Counted from the first letter of the stretch, positions 7,273-14,943 are shown. The stretch: 33,233 nt of DNA from an uncultured Erysipelotrichaceae bacterium (GCA_900550005.1 URQL01000004.1:1-33233); one strand, 5' to 3'. The notes: generated by a model from the letters alone, not told the origin. Program-made: numbers and translations.

Positions 7273-7734
7273 ATGAATATGTACATATTAAGTATGGGTG
7301 ATATGATGGATAGTACAATTGAAGCATTAGAATGCATTACTTCTGGTATTGATATGGGAATTAATGCAATAGATGAACTCATTGAAGATATACCTGAGGA
7401 AAAAATGAAAAGAATGATGATTAAACAAAAAGAATCTTATCAGCATTTAAAACATGAATGTGAACAAAAACTTGAAATGCTTAATCGACAAAATGAAAAT
7501 CATCATACTTTTGAAACCTGGATGGCTAAATCAATGATTAAAATGAAAACCATGATGAATAATGATCCAAAACAAATTGCTAAAATGTTAATTGAAGGAA
7601 GTAATAAAGCGATTCTTTCAATGCATGCTTTGTTAAATGATAAAGATGATATCCTTATGGAAGTAAGAAAGTTAAGTGAACAATTTATTCAATTAGAAAA
7701 GGAACACATTCGTGAATGGGAACCTTATTTATAG
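7273..7734 (+). CDS. Helical hypothetical protein, possible four-helix bundle
   Basis: Up to 153 residues, very rich in Met, Lys and Glu, with no signal peptide or membrane helix. The predicted long helices look like a four-helix bundle with weak resemblance to ferritin-like or DUF2383-type proteins, but I see no clear paired ExxH metal motif. The frame begins immediately after the phosphatase stop codon and ends in a terminator, so the two genes are probably cotranscribed. An internal ATG at 7306 preceded by GGGTGA is an alternative start. No function is proposed. Confidence 0.7.
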   Translation: MNMYILSMGDMMDSTIEALECITSGIDMGINAIDELIEDIPEEKMKRMMIKQKESYQHLKHECEQKLEMLNRQNENHHTFETWMAKSMIKMKTMMNNDPKQIAKMLIEGSNKAILSMHALLNDKDDILMEVRKLSEQFIQLEKEHIREWEPYL

Positions 7735-7766
7735 AGTAGGAAAGTAAATTTTCTACTTTTTTTATT
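7735..7766 (+). terminator. Terminator of the phosphatase operon
   Basis: AGTAGGAAA (7735-7743), loop GTAAA, TTTTCTACT (7749-7757) with one G-T wobble, then a long T run. Confidence 0.88.
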
Positions 7767-7768
7767 TT

Positions 7769-7798
7769 TTGTGAGAAATCCTTCAAAAAAAATAGAAT
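7769..7798 (+). promoter_or_regulatory. Candidate promoter of the rpn locus
   Basis: TTGTGA (7769-7774) and TAGAAT (7793-7798) are 18 bp apart, just before the rpn ribosome site GTGGAGG. The matches are moderate. Confidence 0.4.
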
Positions 7799-7824
7799 AG
7801 TATAAGTGTGGAGGCAATTATGAA

Positions 7825-8811
7825 ATGATTGAATTAGAAGAAGAACAAGAATTATTTAATTTAAAAGATGACCGGTTTATTCATTATTTATTTGACGATT
7901 CAAATAATTCAAACAAAAAATACATACTGGATGTGATCACTCAACATTTACTTTATCTTAAAGTAAATGAGATTACTTTAATAAGCAGTTTACAAGTTCC
8001 AGAAATAAAAGATGGAAAATACAATACCCTAGATATTTTATATCAATTGGAAGATGGAAGTTATCTTAATATTGAAATGCAACAAAAATATAATCCTAAA
8101 AAAGATAAATCCCGTTTCCAACAATATGGACATAAAATGGTTACAATGCAATTACTCAAAGGAGATGATTATTGTAAAGATACTAAACAATGTTATCAAG
8201 TCCTTTTCATCAATGCTTTAGACAAAGAAGATCTATGTCTTGCTCGCTGTGCGAAAGTCTATAAAGATAATGGCGAAGATGATCAAGATTATGTGATTCG
8301 TTTTTATGTCTATCTTCCCTATATAAAAGAAGTACTGAAGTATAAACGATTAGATGAATTAAACGAGTTTGAATTATTAGTTTATCTATTTTATTTTGGA
8401 TTAACTTGTGATATACTGAAATTAGATAGAAAGGTGGTTAAAGCTATGGCAAAAGTATTAGATGAACATACAAGAGAATATGCTCATCAATTAGGTGAAT
8501 TTAGAAGACAATGGATTTTACAACAGGAAAAACAAGAAAGAGAAGAAGAATTAAATCGTGCTCGTCAAGAAGCACATCAAGAAGGTGTGGATCAAGGATT
8601 TTCTCAAGGTATTTCTCAAGGGATCTCACAGGGAGTGTTTCAAGGGAAAGTTGAAGAAGCAAAAGAAAGTTGTATTCAATTACTTAATAAATTCTACCTA
8701 AATAGTGATGACTCATTTTTAAATAATTTAACACTTTCACAATACAAAATTGTATTCAAAGCTTTACTTGAAAATCGAAGTTTAGATGATATTCAAAGTA
8801 TTATTAATTAA
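7825..8811 (+). CDS. Rpn family recombination-promoting nuclease (long form, RpnL-like)
   Basis: A 328-residue PD-(D/E)XK nuclease of the Rpn / PDDEXK_2 family. The N-terminal core (about 10-200) carries the catalytic pattern LDILYQLEDGSYLNIEMQ, with D70 and the ExQ motif E84/Q86. After residue 207 comes a separate helical C-terminal domain with an EEELNRARQEAHQEG helix, the four-residue repeats DQGF-SQGI-SQGI-SQGV-FQGK (256-275), and a final helical part. Published work on Rpn proteins describes them as anti-phage toxins whose C-terminal domain is also translated alone as an antitoxin; this gene has the matching internal start (separate entry). The start ATG at 7825 follows GGAGG by 11 bases; an out-of-frame ATG-AAA-TGA just before it could reduce expression. 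Expected to nick or cleave DNA; the target is unknown. Confidence 0.92.
   Translation: MIELEEEQELFNLKDDRFIHYLFDDSNNSNKKYILDVITQHLLYLKVNEITLISSLQVPEIKDGKYNTLDILYQLEDGSYLNIEMQQKYNPKKDKSRFQQYGHKMVTMQLLKGDDYCKDTKQCYQVLFINALDKEDLCLARCAKVYKDNGEDDQDYVIRFYVYLPYIKEVLKYKRLDELNEFELLVYLFYFGLTCDILKLDRKVVKAMAKVLDEHTREYAHQLGEFRRQWILQQEKQEREEELNRARQEAHQEGVDQGFSQGISQGISQGVFQGKVEEAKESCIQLLNKFYLNSDDSFLNNLTLSQYKIVFKALLENRSLDDIQSIIN
8446..8811 (+). CDS. Internal gene: C-terminal antitoxin-like short form (RpnS-like)
   Basis: Codon 208 of the nuclease gene is ATG (8446), preceded by AAGGTGG at 8431-8437, an 8-base spacing and one of the better ribosome sites in the region, although it lies inside a coding frame. 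Translation from here gives 121 residues beginning MAKVLDEHTREYAHQL. The independent downstream gene at 8826 starts at exactly the equivalent residue, which supports the internal start. In the family the short form dimerises through the four-residue-repeat helix and blocks the long form; that role is inferred here. Confidence 0.7.
   Translation: MAKVLDEHTREYAHQLGEFRRQWILQQEKQEREEELNRARQEAHQEGVDQGFSQGISQGISQGVFQGKVEEAKESCIQLLNKFYLNSDDSFLNNLTLSQYKIVFKALLENRSLDDIQSIIN
8489..8776 (+). repeat. 288-bp exact direct repeat, copy 1 (within rpn)
   Basis: Identical base for base to 8869-9156 (offset 380). It spans the GEFRRQW helix, the xQGx repeats and the following helices. Identity stops abruptly at both ends. 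Confidence 0.97.
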
Positions 8812-8825
8812 GAGGAATCAAAATA

Positions 8826-9194
8826 ATGCCAAAAGAAATTGATGAAGATGTAAAAAGATATGCCTATGAATTAGGTGAATTTAGAAGACAATGGATTTTA
8901 CAACAGGAAAAACAAGAAAGAGAAGAAGAATTAAATCGTGCTCGTCAAGAAGCACATCAAGAAGGTGTGGATCAAGGATTTTCTCAAGGTATTTCTCAAG
9001 GGATCTCACAGGGAGTGTTTCAAGGGAAAGTTGAAGAAGCAAAAGAAAGTTGTATTCAATTACTTAATAAATTCTACCTAAATAGTGATGACTCATTTTT
9101 AAATAATTTAACACTTTCACAATACAAAATTGTATTCAAAGCTTTACTTGAAAATCAAAGTTTAGACGAAATTAAAGCATTAATAAAATCATAA
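8826..9194 (+). CDS. Stand-alone Rpn C-terminal domain (putative free-standing antitoxin)
   Basis: 122 residues beginning MPKEIDEDVKRYAYEL. Residue by residue it aligns with the internal short form of the upstream gene: the first 16 residues are diverged, the next stretch through the four-residue repeats to FKALLEN is identical, and the last 15 are diverged (LDEIKALIKS against LDDIQSIIN). It has no nuclease core. Its own ribosome site AGAGGA lies 9 bases before the ATG, 14 bp after the rpn stop, so the two form an operon closed by the terminator at 9197. It is either a second antitoxin dose or the remnant of a second rpn gene whose nuclease part was deleted. A non-functional leftover is possible, but the intact start and ribosome site argue against it. 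Confidence 0.85.
   Translation: MPKEIDEDVKRYAYELGEFRRQWILQQEKQEREEELNRARQEAHQEGVDQGFSQGISQGISQGVFQGKVEEAKESCIQLLNKFYLNSDDSFLNNLTLSQYKIVFKALLENQSLDEIKALIKS
8869..9156 (+). repeat. 288-bp exact direct repeat, copy 2 (within stand-alone gene)
   Basis: Partner of 8489-8776. The 43 bp just upstream (8826-8868 against 8446-8488) differ at roughly a third of positions, and the 3' ends also differ, so the identical core looks homogenised by gene conversion rather than part of one simple recent duplication. Confidence 0.95.
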
Positions 9195-9196
9195 AG

Positions 9197-9226
9197 AGGT
9201 TCTAATTGTTGGGTTTAGAACCTTTT
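9197..9226 (+). terminator. Terminator of the rpn locus
   Basis: AGGTTCTAA (9197-9205), a 9-base loop, TTAGAACCT (9215-9223), then Ts. Confidence 0.85.
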
Positions 9227-9269
9227 ATAAGAATTTAAATAATAAATTTTAAGAATATGTAATGACGAA

Positions 9270-9298
9270 TTGTTATTATGAAGAAAATAGTTTATAAT
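9270..9298 (+). promoter_or_regulatory. Promoter of the YheO-type regulator and pyrophosphatase
   Basis: TTGTTA (9270-9275), 17 bp, TATAAT (9293-9298), just upstream of the ribosome site AAAGGAG. Confidence 0.75.
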
Positions 9299-9320
9299 AG
9301 GCACTAAAGGAGTGAGAAAA

Positions 9321-9980
9321 ATGCATCCAATACTAGGGCCATATGTAAAATTTGTAGAGTTTCTAGGTGAAGCTTTAGGTGATAATGTTGAAATTGCTTT
9401 ACACGATTTAACAACATCTTCTCAAGAAATCATTGCGATTTGTAATGGTAAAATCAGCGGACGTGAAAAAGGAGCAGGATTATCAAATTTAGCTTTACAT
9501 ATGTTAGAAGAAAAACAATATCTTACAAAAGATTATGTATTTAACTATAAAACCGTTGGCACAGATGGAAAACTTCTTCGTTCATCCACTTATTTTATTA
9601 AGGATGGAACAAAACAAGAACCTATCGGAATGTTATGTATTAACGTTGATATTAGTGATTATAGCTATATTGATGCAACATTAAAGAAGATTCTAGGTAT
9701 AAAAGATGAAGCACCGGTAGAATTTGGTAGAGAAAATCCAATTGAAATCCTATCTTATTCTTTAGATGAAACAGTTGATCGTTACATCAAAGAAGCGTTA
9801 GAAGAAATGGGGTTCCCTAGCTATTTTTTACCTGAAAGATTAAAAGTAGATGAAAAAATCAAGGTAGTAAAATATTTACAAGAAAAAGGAACTTTTAAAA
9901 TTAAAGGTGCACTTGTTTTTGTTGCTAGCAAACTTGGTGTATCAGAACCAACGATTTACCGTTATTTAAAGAAAGATTAA
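9321..9980 (+). CDS. YheO/DauR-like transcriptional regulator (PAS-like + HTH)
   Basis: 219 residues from the ATG at 9321; a GTG at 9312 is in frame but lies inside the ribosome site AAAGGAG. Residues about 1-115 form the YheO-type PAS-like domain (HPILGPYVKFVEFLGEALG, then VEIALHDL and GMLCINVDIS). The C-terminus (about 165-219) is a helix-turn-helix ending KLGVSEPTIYRYLK, as in DauR-like regulators. The effector is unknown. It lies 16 bp before the pyrophosphatase gene without a terminator between them, so they are probably cotranscribed. Confidence 0.88.
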   Translation: MHPILGPYVKFVEFLGEALGDNVEIALHDLTTSSQEIIAICNGKISGREKGAGLSNLALHMLEEKQYLTKDYVFNYKTVGTDGKLLRSSTYFIKDGTKQEPIGMLCINVDISDYSYIDATLKKILGIKDEAPVEFGRENPIEILSYSLDETVDRYIKEALEEMGFPSYFLPERLKVDEKIKVVKYLQEKGTFKIKGALVFVASKLGVSEPTIYRYLKKD

Positions 9981-9996
9981 AAGGAGGAATAAATAA

Positions 9997-11625
9997 ATGA
10001 GTACAGTTTATGTTTCAGGACATAAAAATCCAGATACAGATTCAATCTGTTCAGCAATTGCTTATGCAAACTTATTAAATTCAACAAAAAAATATGAAGC
10101 TATGCCAGTTCGTTTAGGAAATGTGAGCTTAGAAACACAATACGTTTTAGATTATTTTAATATTCAAGTACCAGAATTATTAAAAACAGTTAGACAAACA
10201 GTAGGAGATTTAAAATTTGATCATTGTGTTAAATTTGCTAGTAATTTTACATTAAAAACAGCATGGGATTTAATGAAAGAAAAATCATTAAAAACAGCTC
10301 CTATTGTTGATGAAAATTCAAAATTATTAGGTATCCTTTCTTCAACAAGTTTAATTGAAGGTTATATGGGAGGATGGGATAATCATGTATTAGCCACTTC
10401 TAAAACACCTTTAGAAAATATTATTGAAGTTTTAGCTGCTAAATGTATCTATCGTAATGAGGAAGATACTTGTTATGAAGGAGAAATTCAAATTGCTTCA
10501 ATGTCTTCAAAAGAAATGAAAAATCGTATTAATGCAGGGGATATTGTTTTAGTTGGTGGAGATCGTACATCAGCTATTCAAGCATGTATTGATCAAAAAG
10601 TAGGATTAATTGTTTTAACAGGAAATTTAGTTTTAGATGAAACTTTAGCTAAAGCAATTAAAGAAGCAAACATTACAGCTGTTTTAACACCATATAACAC
10701 ATATCAAGCTTCACAAATTATTGTTCAAGCTGTCCCTGTATCTTATGTAATGGAAACAAAAGATATCGTATCTGTTCATACGAGCGATTCAATCAATCAA
10801 GTAAAAGAAGTGATGGCAGAAACAAAATATCATAATTATCCTGTTTTAGATGAACAAGAAAATGTTGTTGGAACATTATCACGTGTTGATTTAATTGTGG
10901 ATGAAAAGAAAAAAATTATTCAAGTAGATCATAACGAAAGAGGACAAGCTGTAGATGGTATTGAAGAAGCTGAAATTTTAGAAGTTATCGATCACCACAG
11001 AGTAGCTGATTTTTCAACAATGTCACCACTTTACTTTAGAGCTGAACCATTAGGATGTACAGCTACGATCGTTACAAAAATGTATCGTGAACAAGGTGTA
11101 GAAATCACAAAAGAGATGGCAGGATTAATGTTAGGAGCTATTATTTCTGACTCATTATTATTTAAATCACCAACATGTACACCTTTAGATAAAGAAACAG
11201 CTTTAGAATTAGCTAAAATTGCTGGTGTAGATGTTGAAACATTCGGTATGGATATGTTCAAAGCTGGAACATCTTTAAAAGGAAAAACAGTTGCTGAAAT
11301 CTTCAATGCGGATTACAAACCATTTAAATTTGGTGAAAACAAAGTAGGTATCGGACAAGTTAACTCAATGGATATTGACGGTTTTTTACCATTAAAAGAT
11401 GAAATGTTAGCTTACATGAATCAACATGTAGAAGAAAACGGATTAGACTTTGCTATGTTACTTGTAACAGATATTATCAATGCAAATAGTGAAGTATTCG
11501 TTGCTGGTAAAGAAGAATTAGTTGAAAAAGCATTCAATTGTAAACTTGTTGAACATCAAGCTACATTACCAGGTGTTATTTCACGTAAAAAACAAGTTGT
11601 ACCTGCAGTTACAGCACTTTATTAA
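9997..11625 (+). CDS. ppaC: Mn-dependent inorganic pyrophosphatase with CBS and DRTGG domains
   Basis: A 542-residue family II (DHH) pyrophosphatase hydrolysing pyrophosphate to phosphate in the cytosol. Metal and phosphate motifs: GHKNPDTDS (H9, D13, D15), DHNE (311-314), DHH (332-334) and the DHHA2 signature SRKKQ near residue 530. Plain family II enzymes are about 310 residues; the extra part at about 75-305 contains two CBS domains flanking a DRTGG-like region (GGDRTS near 187-192). This is the nucleotide-regulated CBS-PPase class known from Clostridium and relatives, in which adenine nucleotides and diadenosine polyphosphates control activity. The ATG follows AAAGGAGGAAT. Confidence 0.96.
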   Translation: MSTVYVSGHKNPDTDSICSAIAYANLLNSTKKYEAMPVRLGNVSLETQYVLDYFNIQVPELLKTVRQTVGDLKFDHCVKFASNFTLKTAWDLMKEKSLKTAPIVDENSKLLGILSSTSLIEGYMGGWDNHVLATSKTPLENIIEVLAAKCIYRNEEDTCYEGEIQIASMSSKEMKNRINAGDIVLVGGDRTSAIQACIDQKVGLIVLTGNLVLDETLAKAIKEANITAVLTPYNTYQASQIIVQAVPVSYVMETKDIVSVHTSDSINQVKEVMAETKYHNYPVLDEQENVVGTLSRVDLIVDEKKKIIQVDHNERGQAVDGIEEAEILEVIDHHRVADFSTMSPLYFRAEPLGCTATIVTKMYREQGVEITKEMAGLMLGAIISDSLLFKSPTCTPLDKETALELAKIAGVDVETFGMDMFKAGTSLKGKTVAEIFNADYKPFKFGENKVGIGQVNSMDIDGFLPLKDEMLAYMNQHVEENGLDFAMLLVTDIINANSEVFVAGKEELVEKAFNCKLVEHQATLPGVISRKKQVVPAVTALY

Positions 11626-11630
11626 AACCC

Positions 11631-11652
11631 AAGGAGCGAAAGCTCCTTTTTT
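11631..11652 (+). terminator. Terminator after ppaC
   Basis: AAGGAGC, tetraloop GAAA, GCTCCTT, then a T run; very strong. Confidence 0.95.
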
Positions 11653-11715
11653 CATATCTAGATAAAAGTAGGTTATTTTTTTATTTTGTATTATAATAGT
11701 ATGCGAGGTGGAAAA

Positions 11716-12489
11716 ATGAAAAAGATATTATTTAGTGATTTGGATGGAACTTTGTTTAAAGAAGGAAAATCAATCTCACCAAAAAATTTAGAAGCTCTAA
11801 AACAAATGCAAGCTAAAGGACATAAAGTCGTTTTATGTACAGGAAGGAACCACATTGATATTCAACCGGTTATAAAACATATTCCAATTCCTTATGATTA
11901 TATGGTTTTGTGCAATGGATCTTATATTTGTGATAAGCAAGGACATATTCTCTATGAAGACCATATTGATTTGAATGTTGGGAAAAAATTAATTCAAGAA
12001 ATTAGAGATAGAAAACATTATACTGTTATGTTTTGTGATGATGAAGGTTGCTATGTACTTGTAGATGGTAAAACAAAAACATTAGAACTTAATGGGTTAG
12101 ATGACTACGATGAAGATTTCGATCTTCTTTTAAATCATGCTAAACGCTTTTATATGTTATCTATAAATGATCAAGATTTATCTATTGAAAAGGTAAAAGA
12201 AATGCAAAGTTATATTAATCAAAATTATCCAGAATTAGAAACACATTTAAATCAACAATATTTAGATATCTCACCTAAAGATCATAATAAAGGAACTGGT
12301 CTAAAGAAACTTTTATCTTTATTAGATGAAGAATATGAAAGTTACGCTATAGGTGATTCTTATAATGATTTAAGCATGATTGAACAAGCAGATTATGGAT
12401 GTACTTTTGATTATGCTAATGAAGATATTCAACAAAAAGCAGATATCGTTGTGCATTATGTTTATGAAATTGTGGATAAGTTAATGTAA
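11716..12489 (+). CDS. HAD superfamily sugar-phosphatase-like hydrolase (Cof type)
   Basis: 257 residues from the ATG at 11716, which follows GAGGTGG; the frame is open upstream, but that part overlaps a TATAAT (11692-11697) likely to be its -10. HAD motif I is FSDLDGTLF (D8, D10), motif II lies in VVLCTGR near residue 38, the motif III Lys lies in the HNKGTGLKKLL region, and motif IV is IGDSYNDLSM near 212. The large C2B cap between motifs II and III places it in the Cof / type IIB group, which dephosphorylates sugar phosphates or other small phosphorylated metabolites. The substrate is not predictable. It stands alone between a terminator and the next ribosome site. Confidence 0.93.
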   Translation: MKKILFSDLDGTLFKEGKSISPKNLEALKQMQAKGHKVVLCTGRNHIDIQPVIKHIPIPYDYMVLCNGSYICDKQGHILYEDHIDLNVGKKLIQEIRDRKHYTVMFCDDEGCYVLVDGKTKTLELNGLDDYDEDFDLLLNHAKRFYMLSINDQDLSIEKVKEMQSYINQNYPELETHLNQQYLDISPKDHNKGTGLKKLLSLLDEEYESYAIGDSYNDLSMIEQADYGCTFDYANEDIQQKADIVVHYVYEIVDKLM

Positions 12490-12533
12490 AATTCATTTAA
12501 TCAAGGTATGATTAAAAATAAGGAGTGATTTGC

Positions 12534-13601
12534 TTGGATTCAACAACAACTATTTTAAGCGATTACCGAGATAATTTGGAAATTTATCAGGGATTAAAAG
12601 ATGATATTGAAGATATTATTAATCGTATATTAAAACAAAATCAAATTAAAATATCCAATCTCGCTATTCGTATTAAATCAGAAAAATCTTTAACAAAGAA
12701 AATACAATTTAAAAACAAATACCATCATGCTAGCGATATTACAGATCTAGTTGCTTGCCGTATTATTACATTATTTGAAGATGATGTGGAAAAACTAAAA
12801 CATTTGATCAGTCAAAACTTTGAAGTGGTAGAAATTGTGGATAAACGAAAAAAAGAAAATACCTTAAGAGAAGAATATGGGTATAACTCATTACATATGA
12901 TCGTTAAATTCACAGATGCAAGATGTGAACTTGTTGAATATGCACCTTATAAAGACATTGCATTTGAAATTCAAATTCGTACAGCGATGCAACATGCGTG
13001 GCGTGAAATCGAACATGGGTTAGGATATAAATCTGCTTACGAAATACCAAAACAAATTCGAAGAAGATTAGACCGTTTATCAGCTACTATTGAAATATTA
13101 GACGAAGAATTTGTCAGTATCGCTAAAGAAGTGGAAGAATACAACGAAGGACTTGAACATGAAGAAAAAATAATGAAAACGGATATTAACTTGCTTTCTT
13201 TACAAAAATATGTTCTACATCAACCTATGTTACAAAATTTAATGAAGGATTTAGCCAAACATTATAATAAAGAGTTAGAATATGATGTAGGATTATTATC
13301 TCAATTTAGATTAGTTCAACGTTTAAATTATATGGGTTTTGGTTATATTCATGAATTAGATGAATTAATTACAAAACAAGAACAACAAATTCGTTTTGTA
13401 GCATCAACTTGGATGGAATTCGTATTAAGAAATAAAAAAACATTAAATTATTACTTGTGTTTAATTTGGATTGTAATCAATAGTATGTTATTAGATGGTA
13501 ATGAAGAAGTAAAAGAATTAATGAATAAAGATGTATTTGAAAAAATCAGTAAAAATGTATTAAATAGTGAACAACCTTTATTAATTGAGTGGGACAATTG
13601 A
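12534..13601 (+). CDS. RelA/SpoT-domain protein, divergent alarmone-synthetase-like
   Basis: 355 residues. The start is TTG at 12534, 8 bases after AAGGAG; the in-frame GTG at 12525 overlaps that ribosome site. Residues about 20-170 form a RelA/SpoT nucleotidyltransferase domain with KSLTKKIQFK, DLVACRIIT, YGYNSLHMIV (115-124) and FEIQIRTAMQHAWREIEH (144-161). There is no HD hydrolase, TGS or ACT domain. Typical synthetases have NGYxSxH at the G-loop; here Asn is replaced by Tyr (YGYNSLH). A helical C-terminal half (200-355) follows. It could be a small (p)ppGpp synthetase or a related pyrophosphokinase such as the tRNA-modifying toxSAS group; no antitoxin-like neighbour is seen. A hairpin without a T run (12496-12516) lies before it. 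Confidence 0.85.
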   Translation: MDSTTTILSDYRDNLEIYQGLKDDIEDIINRILKQNQIKISNLAIRIKSEKSLTKKIQFKNKYHHASDITDLVACRIITLFEDDVEKLKHLISQNFEVVEIVDKRKKENTLREEYGYNSLHMIVKFTDARCELVEYAPYKDIAFEIQIRTAMQHAWREIEHGLGYKSAYEIPKQIRRRLDRLSATIEILDEEFVSIAKEVEEYNEGLEHEEKIMKTDINLLSLQKYVLHQPMLQNLMKDLAKHYNKELEYDVGLLSQFRLVQRLNYMGFGYIHELDELITKQEQQIRFVASTWMEFVLRNKKTLNYYLCLIWIVINSMLLDGNEEVKELMNKDVFEKISKNVLNSEQPLLIEWDN

Positions 13602-13625
13602 TTTTGTTCTACTTTTTTGTATAAT
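13598..13625 (+). promoter_or_regulatory. Promoter of the 13650-17024 operon
   Basis: TTGATT (13598-13603), 16 bp, TATAAT (13620-13625); the -35 overlaps the stop codon of the RelA/SpoT-like gene. Confidence 0.7.
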
Positions 13626-13649
13626 AGTAAAAAAGAGGGGGAGAACATA

Positions 13650-14624
13650 ATGAAAAAAGAAGTTATATTAATACCAGAAATTCTTAAAGAAGATCAATTA
13701 AAACTTCTACAAGAAGTAACACCAGAAAGTGAATTCATAATAACAAATAAAAATGAAGTTAACGATGAAATGCTTGAAAAAGCAACGATCATTTTTGGTA
13801 ATTTATCACCAGAAAAAGTTGCTAAAGCTAAAAACTTAAAATGGATGCAAACCAATTCTGCTGGAGTGGATAGTTATTGTAAAGAAGGAATCCTTAATGA
13901 AAATGTTATTTTAACGAATGCGACAGGAGCTTATGGATTACCAATAGGAGAACATATGGTAGGCTGTGTTTTTGCATTTTATAAAAATCTATTGAAATAT
14001 AAAATGGTACAAAAACAAGGAGAATGGAAAAGTTTAGGCAAAGTTAAATACGTTTCCAATGCAACCGTTCTTGTACTTGGTATGGGAGATATTGGTAAGG
14101 GATTTGCTTACCGTATGAAACAATTAGGAGCTTATGTCATTGGAATCAAACGTACTTTAAGTGATAAACCGGATTATATTGATGAAGTTTATACTCAAGA
14201 CCAATTAGAAAAAGTATTACCTAAAGCCGATATCATTGCTTTAAGCTTACCAAGAACACCTCAAACCTATCATATGATCAATGAACAGACCCTATCTTTA
14301 ATGAAAGAGGACGCTTTAATTATTAATGTTGGAAGAGGCGAAGCAATCGACACGGATGCCTTAGTCCAAACTTTAAAATCAGGAAAACTCTTAGGAGCGG
14401 CTTTAGATGTTTTTGAACAAGAACCACTTGATCCAACACATCCTTTATGGCAAATGGATAATGTTTTGATCACACCTCATGTTTCAGGTGGAAACTATCA
14501 TGATGAAACAGGCGATTTAATCTTCAATATTATTTACACAAACTTTAAACATTATTTTAATGATGAACCACTAAATAATCTTGTTGATCGTAAGACAGGC
14601 TATAAAAAATCAAATAGCCAATAG
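13650..14624 (+). CDS. D-2-hydroxyacid dehydrogenase family protein
   Basis: 324 residues from the ATG at 13650, behind GAGGGGGAG; the upstream in-frame part overlaps the promoter. It is an NAD(P)-dependent D-isomer dehydrogenase: substrate domain at the two ends and a Rossmann domain in the middle with VLGMGDIGKG near 140-149. The catalytic triad is visible as Arg in NVGRGEAID (about 227), Glu in EQEPL (about 257) and His in TPHVSG (about 275). It reduces 2-keto acids or oxidises D-2-hydroxyacids; the substrate cannot be told. It is the first gene of an apparent operon with a GNAT-like protein, an M42 aminopeptidase and a threonine aldolase, which suggests amino-acid turnover. Confidence 0.93.
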   Translation: MKKEVILIPEILKEDQLKLLQEVTPESEFIITNKNEVNDEMLEKATIIFGNLSPEKVAKAKNLKWMQTNSAGVDSYCKEGILNENVILTNATGAYGLPIGEHMVGCVFAFYKNLLKYKMVQKQGEWKSLGKVKYVSNATVLVLGMGDIGKGFAYRMKQLGAYVIGIKRTLSDKPDYIDEVYTQDQLEKVLPKADIIALSLPRTPQTYHMINEQTLSLMKEDALIINVGRGEAIDTDALVQTLKSGKLLGAALDVFEQEPLDPTHPLWQMDNVLITPHVSGGNYHDETGDLIFNIIYTNFKHYFNDEPLNNLVDRKTGYKKSNSQ

Positions 14625-14639
14625 AAATAGGAGAAAAAT

Positions 14640-14942
14640 ATGGAACTAAAAATAACCAAAGCATCCAATGCGCATCATCAATATTTTAAAAAAGAGATTT
14701 TAGAAAAAGGTGTAGGGTATGTGGTATCCGATAAAAATTCTATTGTAGGATTATTTTCATATACCTTTGAAAAAGATTATGCATTATTAAATTTTACGTT
14801 TGTATTCAATATGCAAGCCATCGAATTAGCTGTAAAAACCTTTTTAGAAGATTATCCTGATATTCAAGAAATACACTATCAAGGGAATCAAAATTTAAGT
14901 AAGATTGGCTTTAAACAAAAAATATATCAAAGAGGAGATTAA
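14640..14942 (+). CDS. Small GNAT-like protein, probably degenerate
   Basis: 100 residues with the beta-strand order of an acetyltransferase (KNSIVGLFSYTFEKDYALLNFTFV, then AIELAVKTFLEDYPDIQEIHY, ending NLSKIGFKQKIYQ), but it lacks the N-terminal third and the Q/RxxGxG/A acetyl-CoA loop. It is therefore either a non-catalytic GNAT-fold protein or a shortened relic kept in the operon. Ribosome site AGGAGAA, 7 bases. It ends one base before the next ATG, consistent with coupled translation. Confidence 0.7.
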   Translation: MELKITKASNAHHQYFKKEILEKGVGYVVSDKNSIVGLFSYTFEKDYALLNFTFVFNMQAIELAVKTFLEDYPDIQEIHYQGNQNLSKIGFKQKIYQRGD

Positions 14943-14943
14943 A

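Noticed and set aside
8490..9194. Insertion sequence at the rpn locus
   Set aside because: Rpn proteins are often labelled transposase, but there are no terminal inverted repeats or target duplications; the direct repeat is inside coding sequence.
11031..11306. Minus-strand frame inside ppaC
   Set aside because: Shadow of the pyrophosphatase coding sequence, no ribosome site.
12496..12516. TTTAATCA/TGATTAAA hairpin before the RelA/SpoT-like gene as a terminator
   Set aside because: Followed by A-rich, not T-rich, sequence on the plus strand; noted only as a hairpin.
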